Assembly: GCF_008802405.1 (NCBI RefSeq) | Contig: NZ_VZDO01000011.1 | Coordinates: 62,001-126,000 of the forward strand | Source: Plantimonas leprariae | Lineage (GTDB): Bacteria > Pseudomonadota > Alphaproteobacteria > Rhizobiales > Rhizobiaceae | Length of the DNA stretch: 64,000 nt | Reading direction: 5' to 3' | Shown: positions 35,571 to 43,528 of the stretch, in pieces | Position numbering within the stretch: the stretch's first letter is position 1 | Layout of the letters: each line of letters starts with the position of its first letter | Notes under the pieces: model-generated | Told to the model about the DNA's origin: nothing | The model's input: the letters and a program-made list of their open reading frames with translations, nothing else | Database searches by the model: none | Program-made: the position numbers and the translations under genes

Positions 35571-36860
35571 CTACCAGTCCGCCTTGTCGCAGACAGCCTC
35601 GAATTCGCGGACGCGGCCGAAACGCGCCTCGATGCGTCGGTAGTCGTAGCGGTCGCAAATCTCGTCGACAGACCACGAGGCGTATCTCCGCGACTGCGCG
35701 ATGGCCTCGCGGCGAACGACGCCGGCGATCTTCTGCCGGAGCACCGACAGCGTCGAGTCGCGCAGGTGGACCCGACGGCCGTCGAAGCGGAAGCCCAGGT
35801 ACTCGAAACGCTTGTTCGGGGAGCCGGCGCTGACGGACGCACAGCGCAGTTCGCCGTCATGGCGGGTGAACCTGTGGATGGCCGTCTTGCCGTCGGCGAT
35901 CTTCAGTTCGTCGCCTTGGAGGGTTATCGCCGACGCGACGGTCGCCGCGAGCGCACCCGGAGCGATCGCGTCGGCGGGGACGACGAACAGGATGTCGTCG
36001 CTGTAGCGGCTGTAGTGGCCGCCGAGCCCCGTCGCCAGCTCCTTCATGTCCCTGTCGAAGTCGAGCATGTAGATGTTGGCGAGGAGGTCCGAGATCGGCG
36101 TTCCCTGCGGGATCCCGAACCTCTCCTTCCGCGTCACCGCGATCTTCGGGTGCCTGCCGCCCTCGCCGAACACCACCTCCCGCATGACCCGCGCGTCGCA
36201 CAGGCGGATCGGGATCCTGCGACGGTCGACGAGGAAACCCTCCACGGGATCGCGGCGACCCCGCACCGTCTTCTCGCCCCAGAAGCCCAGCCGACGGTAG
36301 ACCTCGATCTGGTCGACCTCGACGTATTTCGTCACACTCCTGAAGACCCTGTAGTGGTCGGGCGGAAGGTCTCGGACCCCGAGGAGGGATGCCCACACCG
36401 CCTTCAGGCGGGCGTGGTCGAGGCTCTCGAAGAAGCCCTTGATGTCGAGGCAGAGCGTGTGGCAGTCGCCGAGCCGCCGGATGTGCCCGATCGCGTCGTA
36501 GGCGAAGTCGATGTTGCACTTGTTCCCGCGGCGGTACGGGCTCGGAATCCGGCGGTAGGCGGCGACGGCGTCGCTCAGTCCAAGCGCGGCGAGCCGCTCC
36601 TCGTAGAGGCACGACAACCAGTCGCGGTAGCGCGTGTAGATGTAGGCGTCGGTTCGGGCCGCGTAGCGGATCGGCCTTTTCTTCGGCGCCTTTCGTGGAC
36701 GGTCCGGACGCCGGAAGTACCGCTTCACGTCGTCGAACAGGAGCAGAGGATGGAACGCGTGGGCCGCGACGGCCACGGGGTCGGTCGCGAGATCGGTGGC
36801 CCCCGCCGCGCTGAGCGGACTGTCGAAGTGCGGGTAGTTCTTCAGCTTCGCTGGCGGCAT
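35571..36860 (-). CDS. drt2: Defence-associated reverse transcriptase, DRT2 type
   Basis: 429 residues from ATG 36860 (MPPAKLKNYPHFDSP); an ATG at 36908 adds 16 residues. DRT2-like features run in order: NYPHFD at the N-terminus, AHAFHPLL, RTDAYIYTRY, GNKCNIDFAYDAI, the catalytic CLDIKGFFESLDHARLK (first Asp), LPPDHYRVFRSVTKY, RFGIPQGTPISDLLANIYML, and the second catalytic motif RYSDDILFVV near residue 286. There is no maturase or endonuclease domain, so it is not a group II intron protein. DRT2 enzymes reverse-transcribe an RNA encoded just upstream and protect against phages. The matching RNA region is at 36943-37200. Confidence 0.88.
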   Translation of the reverse strand: MPPAKLKNYPHFDSPLSAAGATDLATDPVAVAAHAFHPLLLFDDVKRYFRRPDRPRKAPKKRPIRYAARTDAYIYTRYRDWLSCLYEERLAALGLSDAVAAYRRIPSPYRRGNKCNIDFAYDAIGHIRRLGDCHTLCLDIKGFFESLDHARLKAVWASLLGVRDLPPDHYRVFRSVTKYVEVDQIEVYRRLGFWGEKTVRGRRDPVEGFLVDRRRIPIRLCDARVMREVVFGEGGRHPKIAVTRKERFGIPQGTPISDLLANIYMLDFDRDMKELATGLGGHYSRYSDDILFVVPADAIAPGALAATVASAITLQGDELKIADGKTAIHRFTRHDGELRCASVSAGSPNKRFEYLGFRFDGRRVHLRDSTLSVLRQKIAGVVRREAIAQSRRYASWSVDEICDRYDYRRIEARFGRVREFEAVCDKADW

Positions 36861-36942
36861 CGTCCACGGGCGGGGCGGTGCGAGAAGGGACGCTGGTCGG
36901 GATGGCATTCCGTCGTCCCAGCGCCCCTTGCCGTTTCTGAGC

Positions 36943-37200
36943 GAGACCCCGGGTGGGATCTCTAATGCTGCCGTGTACCGAACATGCTGCGGTATGCTGG
37001 TCGTGCCGTCCTCATCGGACTGTCGACCGTCCTGCCGGAACTTGCCGGCGATCCAACCAAGGAGATGATCTCGTTGTTCATCGACCTGATTTCGTCGCGG
37101 CCCGTTGACAGGGTCAACCCACCACTCGCAAGCCTGGCGCCTGCGATGCGCGAGGATTGGTTCAGCCGCCCGATTCGCGCAAGCCCCGGTTGAAGGATTC
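36943..37200 (-). ncRNA. Putative DRT2 template RNA
   Basis: The 480 nt between the RT gene and the gene at 37343 contain no protein gene on the minus strand that resembles anything known. DRT2 systems encode a structured RNA here. On the minus strand I see a perfect 6-bp hairpin GTTGACCCTGTCAAC (37118-37104), a GCCGG/CCGGC hairpin (37052-37037), and next to the RT gene an 8-bp hairpin GAGATCCC-ACCC-GGGGTCTC (36962-36943) with one G-U pair. Exact ends cannot be read from the sequence. A TTGAAC box near 37210 could be part of a promoter. Confidence 0.55.
36984..37118 (+). other. Predicted 135-nt neo repeat unit (cDNA-sense strand)
   Basis: AAC at 36981-36983 recurs exactly 135 nt later at 37116-37118, which would let cDNA ending in AAC re-pair with the RNA and restart. 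The unit is 45 codons with no stop in the cDNA-sense frame, and the head-to-tail junction keeps the frame. It encodes two amphipathic helices, one around GRAVLIGLSTVLPELAG and one around TKEMISLFIDLIS. Joining two units places TTGACA (37105-37110) 17 bp from TATGCT (36993-36998), and CAGGG 5 nt before an ATG. Not a chromosomal gene by itself. Confidence 0.5.
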
Positions 37201-37342
37201 GTTCAAGGATACGTGGCAATCGCCCGACGCGGCGACCCCGTCCGGCAAGCGGGCGTCCGGGAGCCGCGTCACTCCGGTCACCCCGACCCCGGTACGACGG
37301 ACGGGGCGGGATGGGCCGGAGCGACGCGTCGGCGCCCGGCCG

Positions 37343-39408
37343 TCACCCCCGCCCCTCCATGACGAGTTCCAGCCTCGACGGCTCCCGGCCGGCCCGGCCT
37401 TCCGCCGCCAGCACGGCGGCGACGCGCTCGATGGTCTCCCTCTCGGCCCGGACGATCGCCCTGGCCCGTTCGAAGGCACCGTCGAGGATCTTCCGCACGG
37501 CCAGCCGGAGCGTGGCGTCCCAGCGGATGGCCTCGACGCCTTCCCCGCGGGCCGCCACGCGGTGGACCAATCCGTCGCCGAGCCCGAACGACGCCTCGAT
37601 CGCCACCGCGATCGCCGTGGCGTTCGCGATGTCGCTTCCCTCGGGTCCGCCCGCGCCGTCGCCGCGGTCGCCGACGATCTCCTCCTCGGCGGCCGTGCCG
37701 GCGAGCAGGACGGCGATCTCAGCGAGGCAGCTTCCGCGGGTCCGGTCGAAGCCCGCACGCCGCGTGAACTCGGTGCCGGGCGAGGTTCCCTCGCGCAGGC
37801 GGCGGTCGACCCTCGCCTCGACCGGGTCGCTGCCCGACTCGTCCGCGAGCGCGGTGCCGACCACGAGGTGCGCGGCTTCGTGCACGCAGACCCTTCGGAA
37901 CAAGGCGTCCGACATCCGTTCCTCGGGCGGCAGGCCCGCCTCGACATCGGCGAGGGTCAGTTCCTCCCGCCGCCGCCGCGCCCGCCGCCGACCGTCGCGG
38001 ACCAGCAGCTCGATCTCCGCGCCCGTCGCACCCTCCATGCGTTCGGCCAACGGCCCGAGGTCCGCCGCCTCCATCGCGCCGCGCAGGTGGTGGCGGAGGA
38101 TCCCGACGCGTGCCGCGGCATCGGGCAGCCGCATGCGCAGTACCCGGTCAAGCCGTCCCGGCCGCGTGATCGCGGGATCCACCAGCTCGGGGTAATTGGT
38201 AGCGCCGACCACCACGACGCCCTCGCGTCCCGCCGCGCCGTCGAGCTGCTCGAGCAGGCCGTCGATGACCTGACGCGAGTAGGCGGCGTAGCGGTCGCCC
38301 GGATCGACGCGCGACCCGAAGGCGTCCGCCTCGTCGAGGAACAGCACGCACGGCGCCGACTTCCTCGCCTCGTCGAACGCCTGCCTCATGGCCTTGAGCA
38401 GGTCGCCGAGATGGCCGCGCGCCTGCCACGCGGCGAAGGAATGGAGGGCGCCGACTTCCTCGCCTCGTCGAACGCCTGCCTCATGGCCTTGAGCAGGTCG
38501 CCGAGATGGCCGCGCGCCTGCCACGCGGCGAAGGAATGGAGATGGACGGGAACGCCGCACGACCTGCCCAGGGCCGCGGCGAACATCGTCTTGCCGACCC
38601 CGGGCGGCCCCGTCACGAGGACGCCCCGGTCGACGTCGGTCCACGGGATCGCGCCGGCGCGGTAGTCGGCGATGTCGCGCACGAGTTCGGCGCCCCACTC
38701 GCCGACCTCGCCGAGGCCCGACAGTTCCTCCAGCCGGGGTCCGGAGCTCGCCGTCGGCGGGTTCGCTGCCGGCGGCCCGGCCGGCTCCGCTTCCGCCGCG
38801 ACCGCCGCGAGCAGCCTTCGCGCGACGCCGAGGCTGCGCTCGACGCCGCGGCCCTTCACGACGACGCTGTCGAGAAGGTCGATCGGCAGGGAGGCGACGA
38901 GGTCGAGCCCTTGCCGATCCGGCGCCCTCCCCACGATGGCCATGAACGCCCCGCGCAGGACGCGCCGATCGACCGGACCGAAGTCCACGACGCCCTCGGC
39001 CGTGGCGAGGAACGCCCCGGGCACCGCGTCCCGGGACGGGAACAGGAACGCCGCGCGCTCGCCCCCCTTCGCGGCCTCCCGAACGAGGGTCTTGAGGTTG
39101 CGCTTGCCGTTGGACGAGACATCGGTGCGGTCGTAGATCGAGACGTCGAAGCCGTAGTTCGCGGTGAGGTTGGCGCCCATGATGTCCCTTGCGGCGGAGG
39201 ACACGGCATCGACGGCCCCCTCCGACACGCCCGCGATGCCGACCGTGCACGGTTCGTGGCACAGCACGTGGTGGAGGTTCGCCTGCCGCAGCGCGTGGAC
39301 GATCATCCCGCGGGCGACGAAGGCGGACGGGGACAGGTGTCGCGGCGGCAACTGCCTCTTCTTTCCTGCGACGCGCGCCGCCTGCTTCCCGAGCGAGAAA
39401 ACGGTCAT
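37343..39408 (-). pseudogene. AAA+ ATPase/M41-type protease gene, frameshifted by a tandem duplication
   Basis: The N-terminal part starts at ATG 39408 (MTVFSLGKQAARVAG). It has a helical domain and Walker A VTGPPGVGKTMFAAALG, but runs out of frame in the duplicated segment and stops at 38386 (340 residues). The remaining coding frame carries Walker B CVLFLDEADAFGSR, a sensor and arginine-finger region (RPGRLDRVLRMRLPD), and an FtsH-like M41 protease domain with the zinc motif HEAAH. Deleting one copy of the 95-bp repeat at 38352-38541 restores one frame of about 655 residues. Its start overlaps the DUF6634 stop (ATGA). Confidence 0.8.
38352..38541. repeat. Perfect 95-bp tandem duplication inside the AAA gene
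   Basis: 38352-38446 and 38447-38541 are identical by reading: both begin GGCGCCGACTTCC and end GGAATGGAG. The length 95 is not a multiple of three, so the copy shifts the frame between Walker A and Walker B of the ATPase. Confidence 0.9.
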
Positions 39409-39749
39409 TGCCGTCCCCTCCGGTCGGCGTCGGCGTCGCGCGGGCCGAGCGCGTACCATCTCGAGAGCGTGCGCGCGTAGCCGTGGTCGGGCGCCCAGAC
39501 CCACAGGTCCGAGGTCACGCCCATCCGTCCGTCGCGGATGTCGGGGTGGCCGACGATGTGTCCCCGAAGGCAGGGCGCCGGGCGCGTGTCGAGGACCCAG
39601 CCACGGATGCCGGCCGATCCCTCGATCGAGGCGGGATCGGGGTGGCGGCCGAGTTTCAGGGCCTCGAGGTCGGCGACGAGGCGCTTCAAGCGGTCGAGGT
39701 GATCGTCGAGGCCGAGGATGTCGCCCTGGGGCGAGACGATGATGGTCAT
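39405..39749 (-). CDS. DUF6634 family protein
   Basis: 114 residues from ATG 39749. The sequence IRGWVLDTRPAPCLRGHIVGHPDI, then TSDLWVWAPDHGYARTLSRWYALG, fits the DUF6634 family common in rhizobia and relatives, whose ending 'ARTLSRWYRLG' is highly conserved. It is probably cytoplasmic and its function is unknown. It sits between the TnsA-like gene (71 nt upstream) and the AAA gene, whose start it overlaps, so the three form an operon. Confidence 0.75.
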   Translation of the reverse strand: MTIIVSPQGDILGLDDHLDRLKRLVADLEALKLGRHPDPASIEGSAGIRGWVLDTRPAPCLRGHIVGHPDIRDGRMGVTSDLWVWAPDHGYARTLSRWYALGPRDADADRRGRQ

Positions 39750-39820
39750 GGCAAGGATTCCCGTTCGCGGCCGCCGTCGGGCGCGCCGCGCGATGGAGTG
39801 GATGTCTGGTGGGGAGGGGG

Positions 39821-40462
39821 TCAGCCGCGGAAGCGGGTGACCCTCGTTTCCGGGCCGAGGGGACCGCTGTCGAGGTCGATCTCGACGAAGCGCCGCAACG
39901 CGAGCGCCGCGACCGCCCCTATGGGGTCGGCGGCGTTCCGCACTGCCGACATGCATTCGATCAGGGAAAGCGAGCCTTCCTGGTCCAGGGCGGCGAGCAG
40001 CACGATGCGCTGGCTGAGCGAGACGCGCCATTTGGCGTAGCGCAGGAGTTCGCGCGAGTTCTCCAGCCGGTCCCCGGCGAGGTCGGCGGCGGGAACGATC
40101 CGTAGGACGGCGCCGCGTTCGGCGGCCGCCTCCTGCGCCCAACCGGGAGCGGAGAAGTTTTCCGGTCGCTCGGCGACGGCGACGAGTTCGCGTCCGGAAG
40201 CGCGCGTCACCGCGAGGTCCACGACGTACGTACGCCCACCGTCCGCCAGGGGCCGGGGAAGGCACGACCATTCGACGACGTCGGCGTCGACGTCCAAGAG
40301 GCAGGCGGCGTCCCGCACCGCCTGCGACCGGAACCTGGGCTCGCCGACACACCGTACGGTGTGCCGCGGCTCGTACGCGTTCCCGCACGGTTCCCTTCGG
40401 GGTACCCTTCGCCCGTCGGGGGACGATGGCTGGTCGGATGCTGTGATCGCGTCTTGCGGCAC
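39821..40462 (-). CDS. TnsA-like/conserved hypothetical protein
   Basis: 213 residues; the first 30 are weak and the true start may lie internally. The block EPRFRSQAVRDAACLLDVDADVVEWSCLP, then YVVDLAVTRASGRELVAV, resembles the E-x-D-x-K-like core of TnsA-type endonucleases. The C-terminal helical half (RLENSRELLRYAKWRVSL, LLAALDQEGSLSLIECMSAV, RRFVEIDLDSGPLGPETRV) is shared by a family of rhizobial hypothetical proteins found near DUF6634 genes. A clear catalytic Lys is not identified. A LexA box lies 170 nt upstream. Confidence 0.6.
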   Translation of the reverse strand: MPQDAITASDQPSSPDGRRVPRREPCGNAYEPRHTVRCVGEPRFRSQAVRDAACLLDVDADVVEWSCLPRPLADGGRTYVVDLAVTRASGRELVAVAERPENFSAPGWAQEAAAERGAVLRIVPAADLAGDRLENSRELLRYAKWRVSLSQRIVLLAALDQEGSLSLIECMSAVRNAADPIGAVAALALRRFVEIDLDSGPLGPETRVTRFRG

Positions 40463-40631
40463 GGGCGCGCCTGTCCTCGGGCGGACGGGCTGTGTCCCCG
40501 TCCGCGTTCAACCTCTCGGATGTGTGGAAGGAATCAGCGTATGCGTATGGCGGACACGGACGCGCGGGCGACCGCGCGGAGCGCATGGCGCCCGTCGATG
40601 CTCTGGTGCTGCGCGGTTCCGGTCATGTGCT

Positions 40632-40646
40632 GAACAAATAGTGAAC
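40632..40646 (-). promoter_or_regulatory. LexA (SOS) box, GAAC-N7-GAAC
   Basis: GAACAAATAGTGAAC fits the alphaproteobacterial LexA site exactly (direct repeat, spacing seven). It differs at one base from the imuA box at 63448. The nearest gene that reads away from it is the TnsA-like gene on the minus strand. The intergenic stretch 40463-40913 holds no other gene I can support. Confidence 0.7.
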
Positions 40647-40913
40647 GCGGCGCGGCGTCAAGATGGTTGGTAACGATATCGATGGCGAAGCCCCGGAGGG
40701 TTAACGGCGGGCGAGGCCCGTCGTCCCGGATCGGCTGGACGAAACGGAAGGGCATGGCCCGGGGGCTCGCGTCCGGCGTGTCGGTCGCCGGCGGCGCGAC
40801 CCGCGCGACGGGCACGGTCCATCCCCTGCCGCGCGGTCGTCCCCGGAACGGGCCGACGTGAAGCCGCCTCGCGACCGTGCCGCCGGCGACGGCTCGGCCG
40901 CGCCGCCGAGGGC

Positions 40914-41945
40914 TTACCCGGCAGCCAGTTCCGCCAGCGTCGCGCGCATCTCCGGCGAGACCGGGATCCCGCGGCGCTCCGCGACGCGGCGGGCTTGCAG
41001 GCGCCGGTCGCCGGGCAGCCGTTCCTGTCCCGCCTCCCGGACCATGGAAAGCAGCGTGGCGACGCGTCCGGCGAAGTCCGGAAGCCTTCCCCGGCCGGCG
41101 TCCGGATCGATCAGCAGGACGGTCTGTCCGCTCCGCGGCGTGGCGACTCCCGGATGCCCGGACAGGTCGAGCTCGCCGGAGAAGCCTCCGCCGACCAAGG
41201 CCGCGCAAAAGATCTCGACCATCAGCGACAGCGCGGCTCCCTTGTGGCCGCCGAACGACACGAGGGCGCCGCCGTCCAGCACGGCCTTCGGATCCGTTGT
41301 CGGCCGGCCCGCCCGATCGATGCCGGTGTCGGCAGGCAGCGCCCGGCCCTCGCGCGCCGCGAGTTGCACGTCGCCGTTCGCCATGGAGGAGGTGGCCATG
41401 TCGAACACCAACGGAGCGTCGCCCGCGCGCGGCGTCGCGAAGGCGATCGGGTTGGTCCCGAACACGGCGCGATGCCCGCCGAAGGGGACGACCGCCCGCA
41501 TCGAGTTGATGAACGTCAGGGCGACCAGCCCGGCATCCGCGAACGGCTCGACGTCGAGGGACAGGGCGCCGAGATGGTGCGAGTCGCGGATCGCGACCGC
41601 GGCGACGCCGTTCTCCCGCGCCTTGCGGATCGCAAGGTCGCGGCCCGCCGCCAATGCGGGAACGGCGAAGCCGTTCCGGGCGTCGATCCGCAGGAAGCCG
41701 GGCGCCGCGTCCTCGATCGAGGGCACGGCACGCCCGTCGACCCAACCGGGGGAGCGGAGGGTGTCGACGTAACCCCGCATGCGGAAGAGTCCGTGGCTGT
41801 GCGCGCCGTCGCGCTCGGCGGCGGCGCAGTTCTCGGCGAGCAGGCGCGCCACCGCGTTCGAGCAGCCGTACCGCTCCAGGATGGGCGAGAGCGTCTCGAC
41901 GAGGTCGGCCAGGGGGACGCGGTCCGAGGACCCGGTTCCCGTCAT
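40914..41945 (-). CDS. Ldh-family oxidoreductase, possible pyrroline-2-carboxylate reductase
   Basis: 343 residues from ATG 41945. It belongs to the malate/L-lactate dehydrogenase (type 2, YlbC/YiaK) family, with AAERDGAHSHGLFRM, the catalytic-His loop RDSHHLGALS, GTNPIAFATPR, and FDMATSSMANGDV. Family members reduce delta1-pyrroline- or piperideine-2-carboxylate, or oxidise other 2-hydroxy acids. In this operon, reduction of pyrroline-2-carboxylate formed from 3-hydroxyproline is the best guess. Last gene of the operon; a 52-nt gap follows the SDR. Confidence 0.82.
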   Translation of the reverse strand: MTGTGSSDRVPLADLVETLSPILERYGCSNAVARLLAENCAAAERDGAHSHGLFRMRGYVDTLRSPGWVDGRAVPSIEDAAPGFLRIDARNGFAVPALAAGRDLAIRKARENGVAAVAIRDSHHLGALSLDVEPFADAGLVALTFINSMRAVVPFGGHRAVFGTNPIAFATPRAGDAPLVFDMATSSMANGDVQLAAREGRALPADTGIDRAGRPTTDPKAVLDGGALVSFGGHKGAALSLMVEIFCAALVGGGFSGELDLSGHPGVATPRSGQTVLLIDPDAGRGRLPDFAGRVATLLSMVREAGQERLPGDRRLQARRVAERRGIPVSPEMRATLAELAAG

Positions 41946-41997
41946 CGGGAGTCCCTTTCCGGGCGTCGCCCGATCGGTGGGGCTTTGGTTCCGCCGT

Positions 41998-42753
41998 TCA
42001 AGCGACGGCCTGCGCGCCGGTGATCTCGACCAGCGAGCCGCAGATGAACGGCGCCTCGTCGGACGCAAGGAAGGCGACGAGGGCCGCGACCTCGTCCGGC
42101 TTGCCGATGCGGCCGAGCGGCACGAGCCGGTCGAGGTCGGCGATGGTCTTGCCGGCGCGCTTGACGCCGGCTTCCAGCATCGGCGTGTGGATCTCGCCGG
42201 GGCAGACGGCGTTCACCCGGACATTGTTCGGGGCGTAGTCGCGAGCGAGGTTCTGCGTGAACGCGGCGACGGCGGCCTTCGTCGTGTTGTAGGCGATGTG
42301 GTTCGGCGCGGGGTAAAGGCCCCACTGCGAGGCGGTGTTCACGATCGCCCCGCCGCCCGCCTCGACCATGTGAGGCAGGACGGCCCGGCAGAGATGGAAC
42401 ATCGCGTCGAGGTTCACGGCGAAGCTGGTGCGCCAGTCCTCCTCGGTGAGCGACAGCAGGTCGCCGCGCCGGTTGATGCCCGCGTTGTTCGCGAGGACGT
42501 CGATGCGCCCGTGGCGCTCGAGGGTCGCGGCGACGAGCGCGGCGCAGGCGGCACCGCTCGAGATGTCGGCGGCGAGCGGTTCCGCCGTGCCGCCGCTCGC
42601 CCGGATGCCTTCGGCCACCTCCTTGGCGGCGGCGGCGTCCATGTCGGTCACCACGACGTGCGCGCCCTCGTCGGCGAGGCGGCGACAGATCGCCGAGCCG
42701 ATGCCTCCGCCGCCGCCCGTGACGATCGCGACCTTGCCCTCGAAGCGTTTCAT
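41998..42753 (-). CDS. SDR family oxidoreductase
   Basis: 251 residues, a classical SDR. It has the cofactor motif TGGGGGIGSAICRRL, NNAG (LANNAGINRRG), catalytic Ser in NTASQWGLYP and Tyr-Lys in YNTTKAAV. The Asp after beta-2 (VVTDMD) favours NAD(H). The substrate is unknown. It lies 22 nt after another SDR. Three SDRs in one hydroxyproline operon are more than the known pathways need. Confidence 0.85.
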   Translation of the reverse strand: MKRFEGKVAIVTGGGGGIGSAICRRLADEGAHVVVTDMDAAAAKEVAEGIRASGGTAEPLAADISSGAACAALVAATLERHGRIDVLANNAGINRRGDLLSLTEEDWRTSFAVNLDAMFHLCRAVLPHMVEAGGGAIVNTASQWGLYPAPNHIAYNTTKAAVAAFTQNLARDYAPNNVRVNAVCPGEIHTPMLEAGVKRAGKTIADLDRLVPLGRIGKPDEVAALVAFLASDEAPFICGSLVEITGAQAVA

Positions 42754-42775
42754 GCGGGTCTCCGGACTTTCTCGT

Positions 42776-43528
42776 TCAGCGGATGTAGCTGCCGCCGTTG
42801 ACGTCCAGCGTCGCGCCGTTCAGCGAGCGCTGGCTCGGGCGGAGCGCGAAGGCGACGAGTTCGGCGACCTCCTCGGGCGTCGCCATCGCGCCGGTCGGGA
42901 TGTCGCCGGTCGCGGCCGCCTCGCCGAACCTGGCGACGAAGTCCTCGGCCATCGCGGTGCGCACCCAGCCGGGGGCGATCGCGACAGAGGTGACGCCGTC
43001 CTTGCCGAAGGAGCGGGCGATCGATTTCGAGACGTTGACGAGCGCCGCCTTCGCCGCGCCGTAGGGCATGGCCTCGGCCGCGTAGCCGCGCTGCGCCGCC
43101 CGGCTGGCGATGTGGACCATCTGGCCGCCGCCGTGCTGCCGGAAATGCCGGAGCGCCGAGCGGCAGAGGTCGACCGCGGCGAAGAGGTCGACCTGGAACT
43201 CGTGTCGCCAGGCGGACTGCCAAGCGTCGAGATCGTCGTCGATCGTCGTCTCCGAACGGATGCCGGCGTTGTTGACGAGGCCGTGGACCCTCCCCGCCTG
43301 CCGGACGGCGTCTTCCCAGAGCTTCGTCGCCCCGTCGGGGCTGGAAAGGTCGGCGCCCACGATCCAGCCGGAGCCGCCGACGCTTTCCAAAAGCGCCCGT
43401 GCCCTGGCCTCGTCCCGTCCGTAGTGGATCACGGCGCGCCCGCCCTCGGCGGCGATCCGCTCGACGATGGCCGCGCCGATGCCGCCGCTGGCTCCGGTGA
43501 CGAGGATCGTCCGTCCTTCGAGCGTCAT
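42776..43528 (-). CDS. SDR family oxidoreductase
   Basis: 250 residues from an ATG overlapping the stop of the proline-racemase-family gene. It has TGASGGIGAAIVERI at the N-terminus, NNAGIRSET, catalytic Ser in HIASRAAQRG and Tyr-Lys in YGAAKAALVN. HYGRDEARAR after beta-2 (Arg) favours NADP(H). The substrate is not predictable. It resembles FabG-type reductases. Confidence 0.85.
   Translation of the reverse strand: MTLEGRTILVTGASGGIGAAIVERIAAEGGRAVIHYGRDEARARALLESVGGSGWIVGADLSSPDGATKLWEDAVRQAGRVHGLVNNAGIRSETTIDDDLDAWQSAWRHEFQVDLFAAVDLCRSALRHFRQHGGGQMVHIASRAAQRGYAAEAMPYGAAKAALVNVSKSIARSFGKDGVTSVAIAPGWVRTAMAEDFVARFGEAAATGDIPTGAMATPEEVAELVAFALRPSQRSLNGATLDVNGGSYIR

Noticed and set aside
36984-37193. 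Plus-strand 70-codon ORF as an ordinary small protein gene
   Set aside because: It has no ribosome-binding site or promoter in the chromosomal arrangement. It is better explained as part of the DRT2 template read as cDNA.
36962-37219. Minus-strand 85-codon ORF as a protein gene upstream of the RT
   Set aside because: Composition is Arg/Ser-rich without secondary-structure character, and the region fits a template RNA better.
38386-39504. Treating the two AAA frames as two separate genes
   Set aside because: Walker A and Walker B of one ATPase are split exactly at a tandem duplication, so a single broken gene is the simpler reading.
40667-40861. 64-codon plus-strand ORF next to the LexA box
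   Set aside because: Basic low-complexity product, TTG start, no ribosome-binding site. The SOS box is more likely to serve the minus-strand operon.
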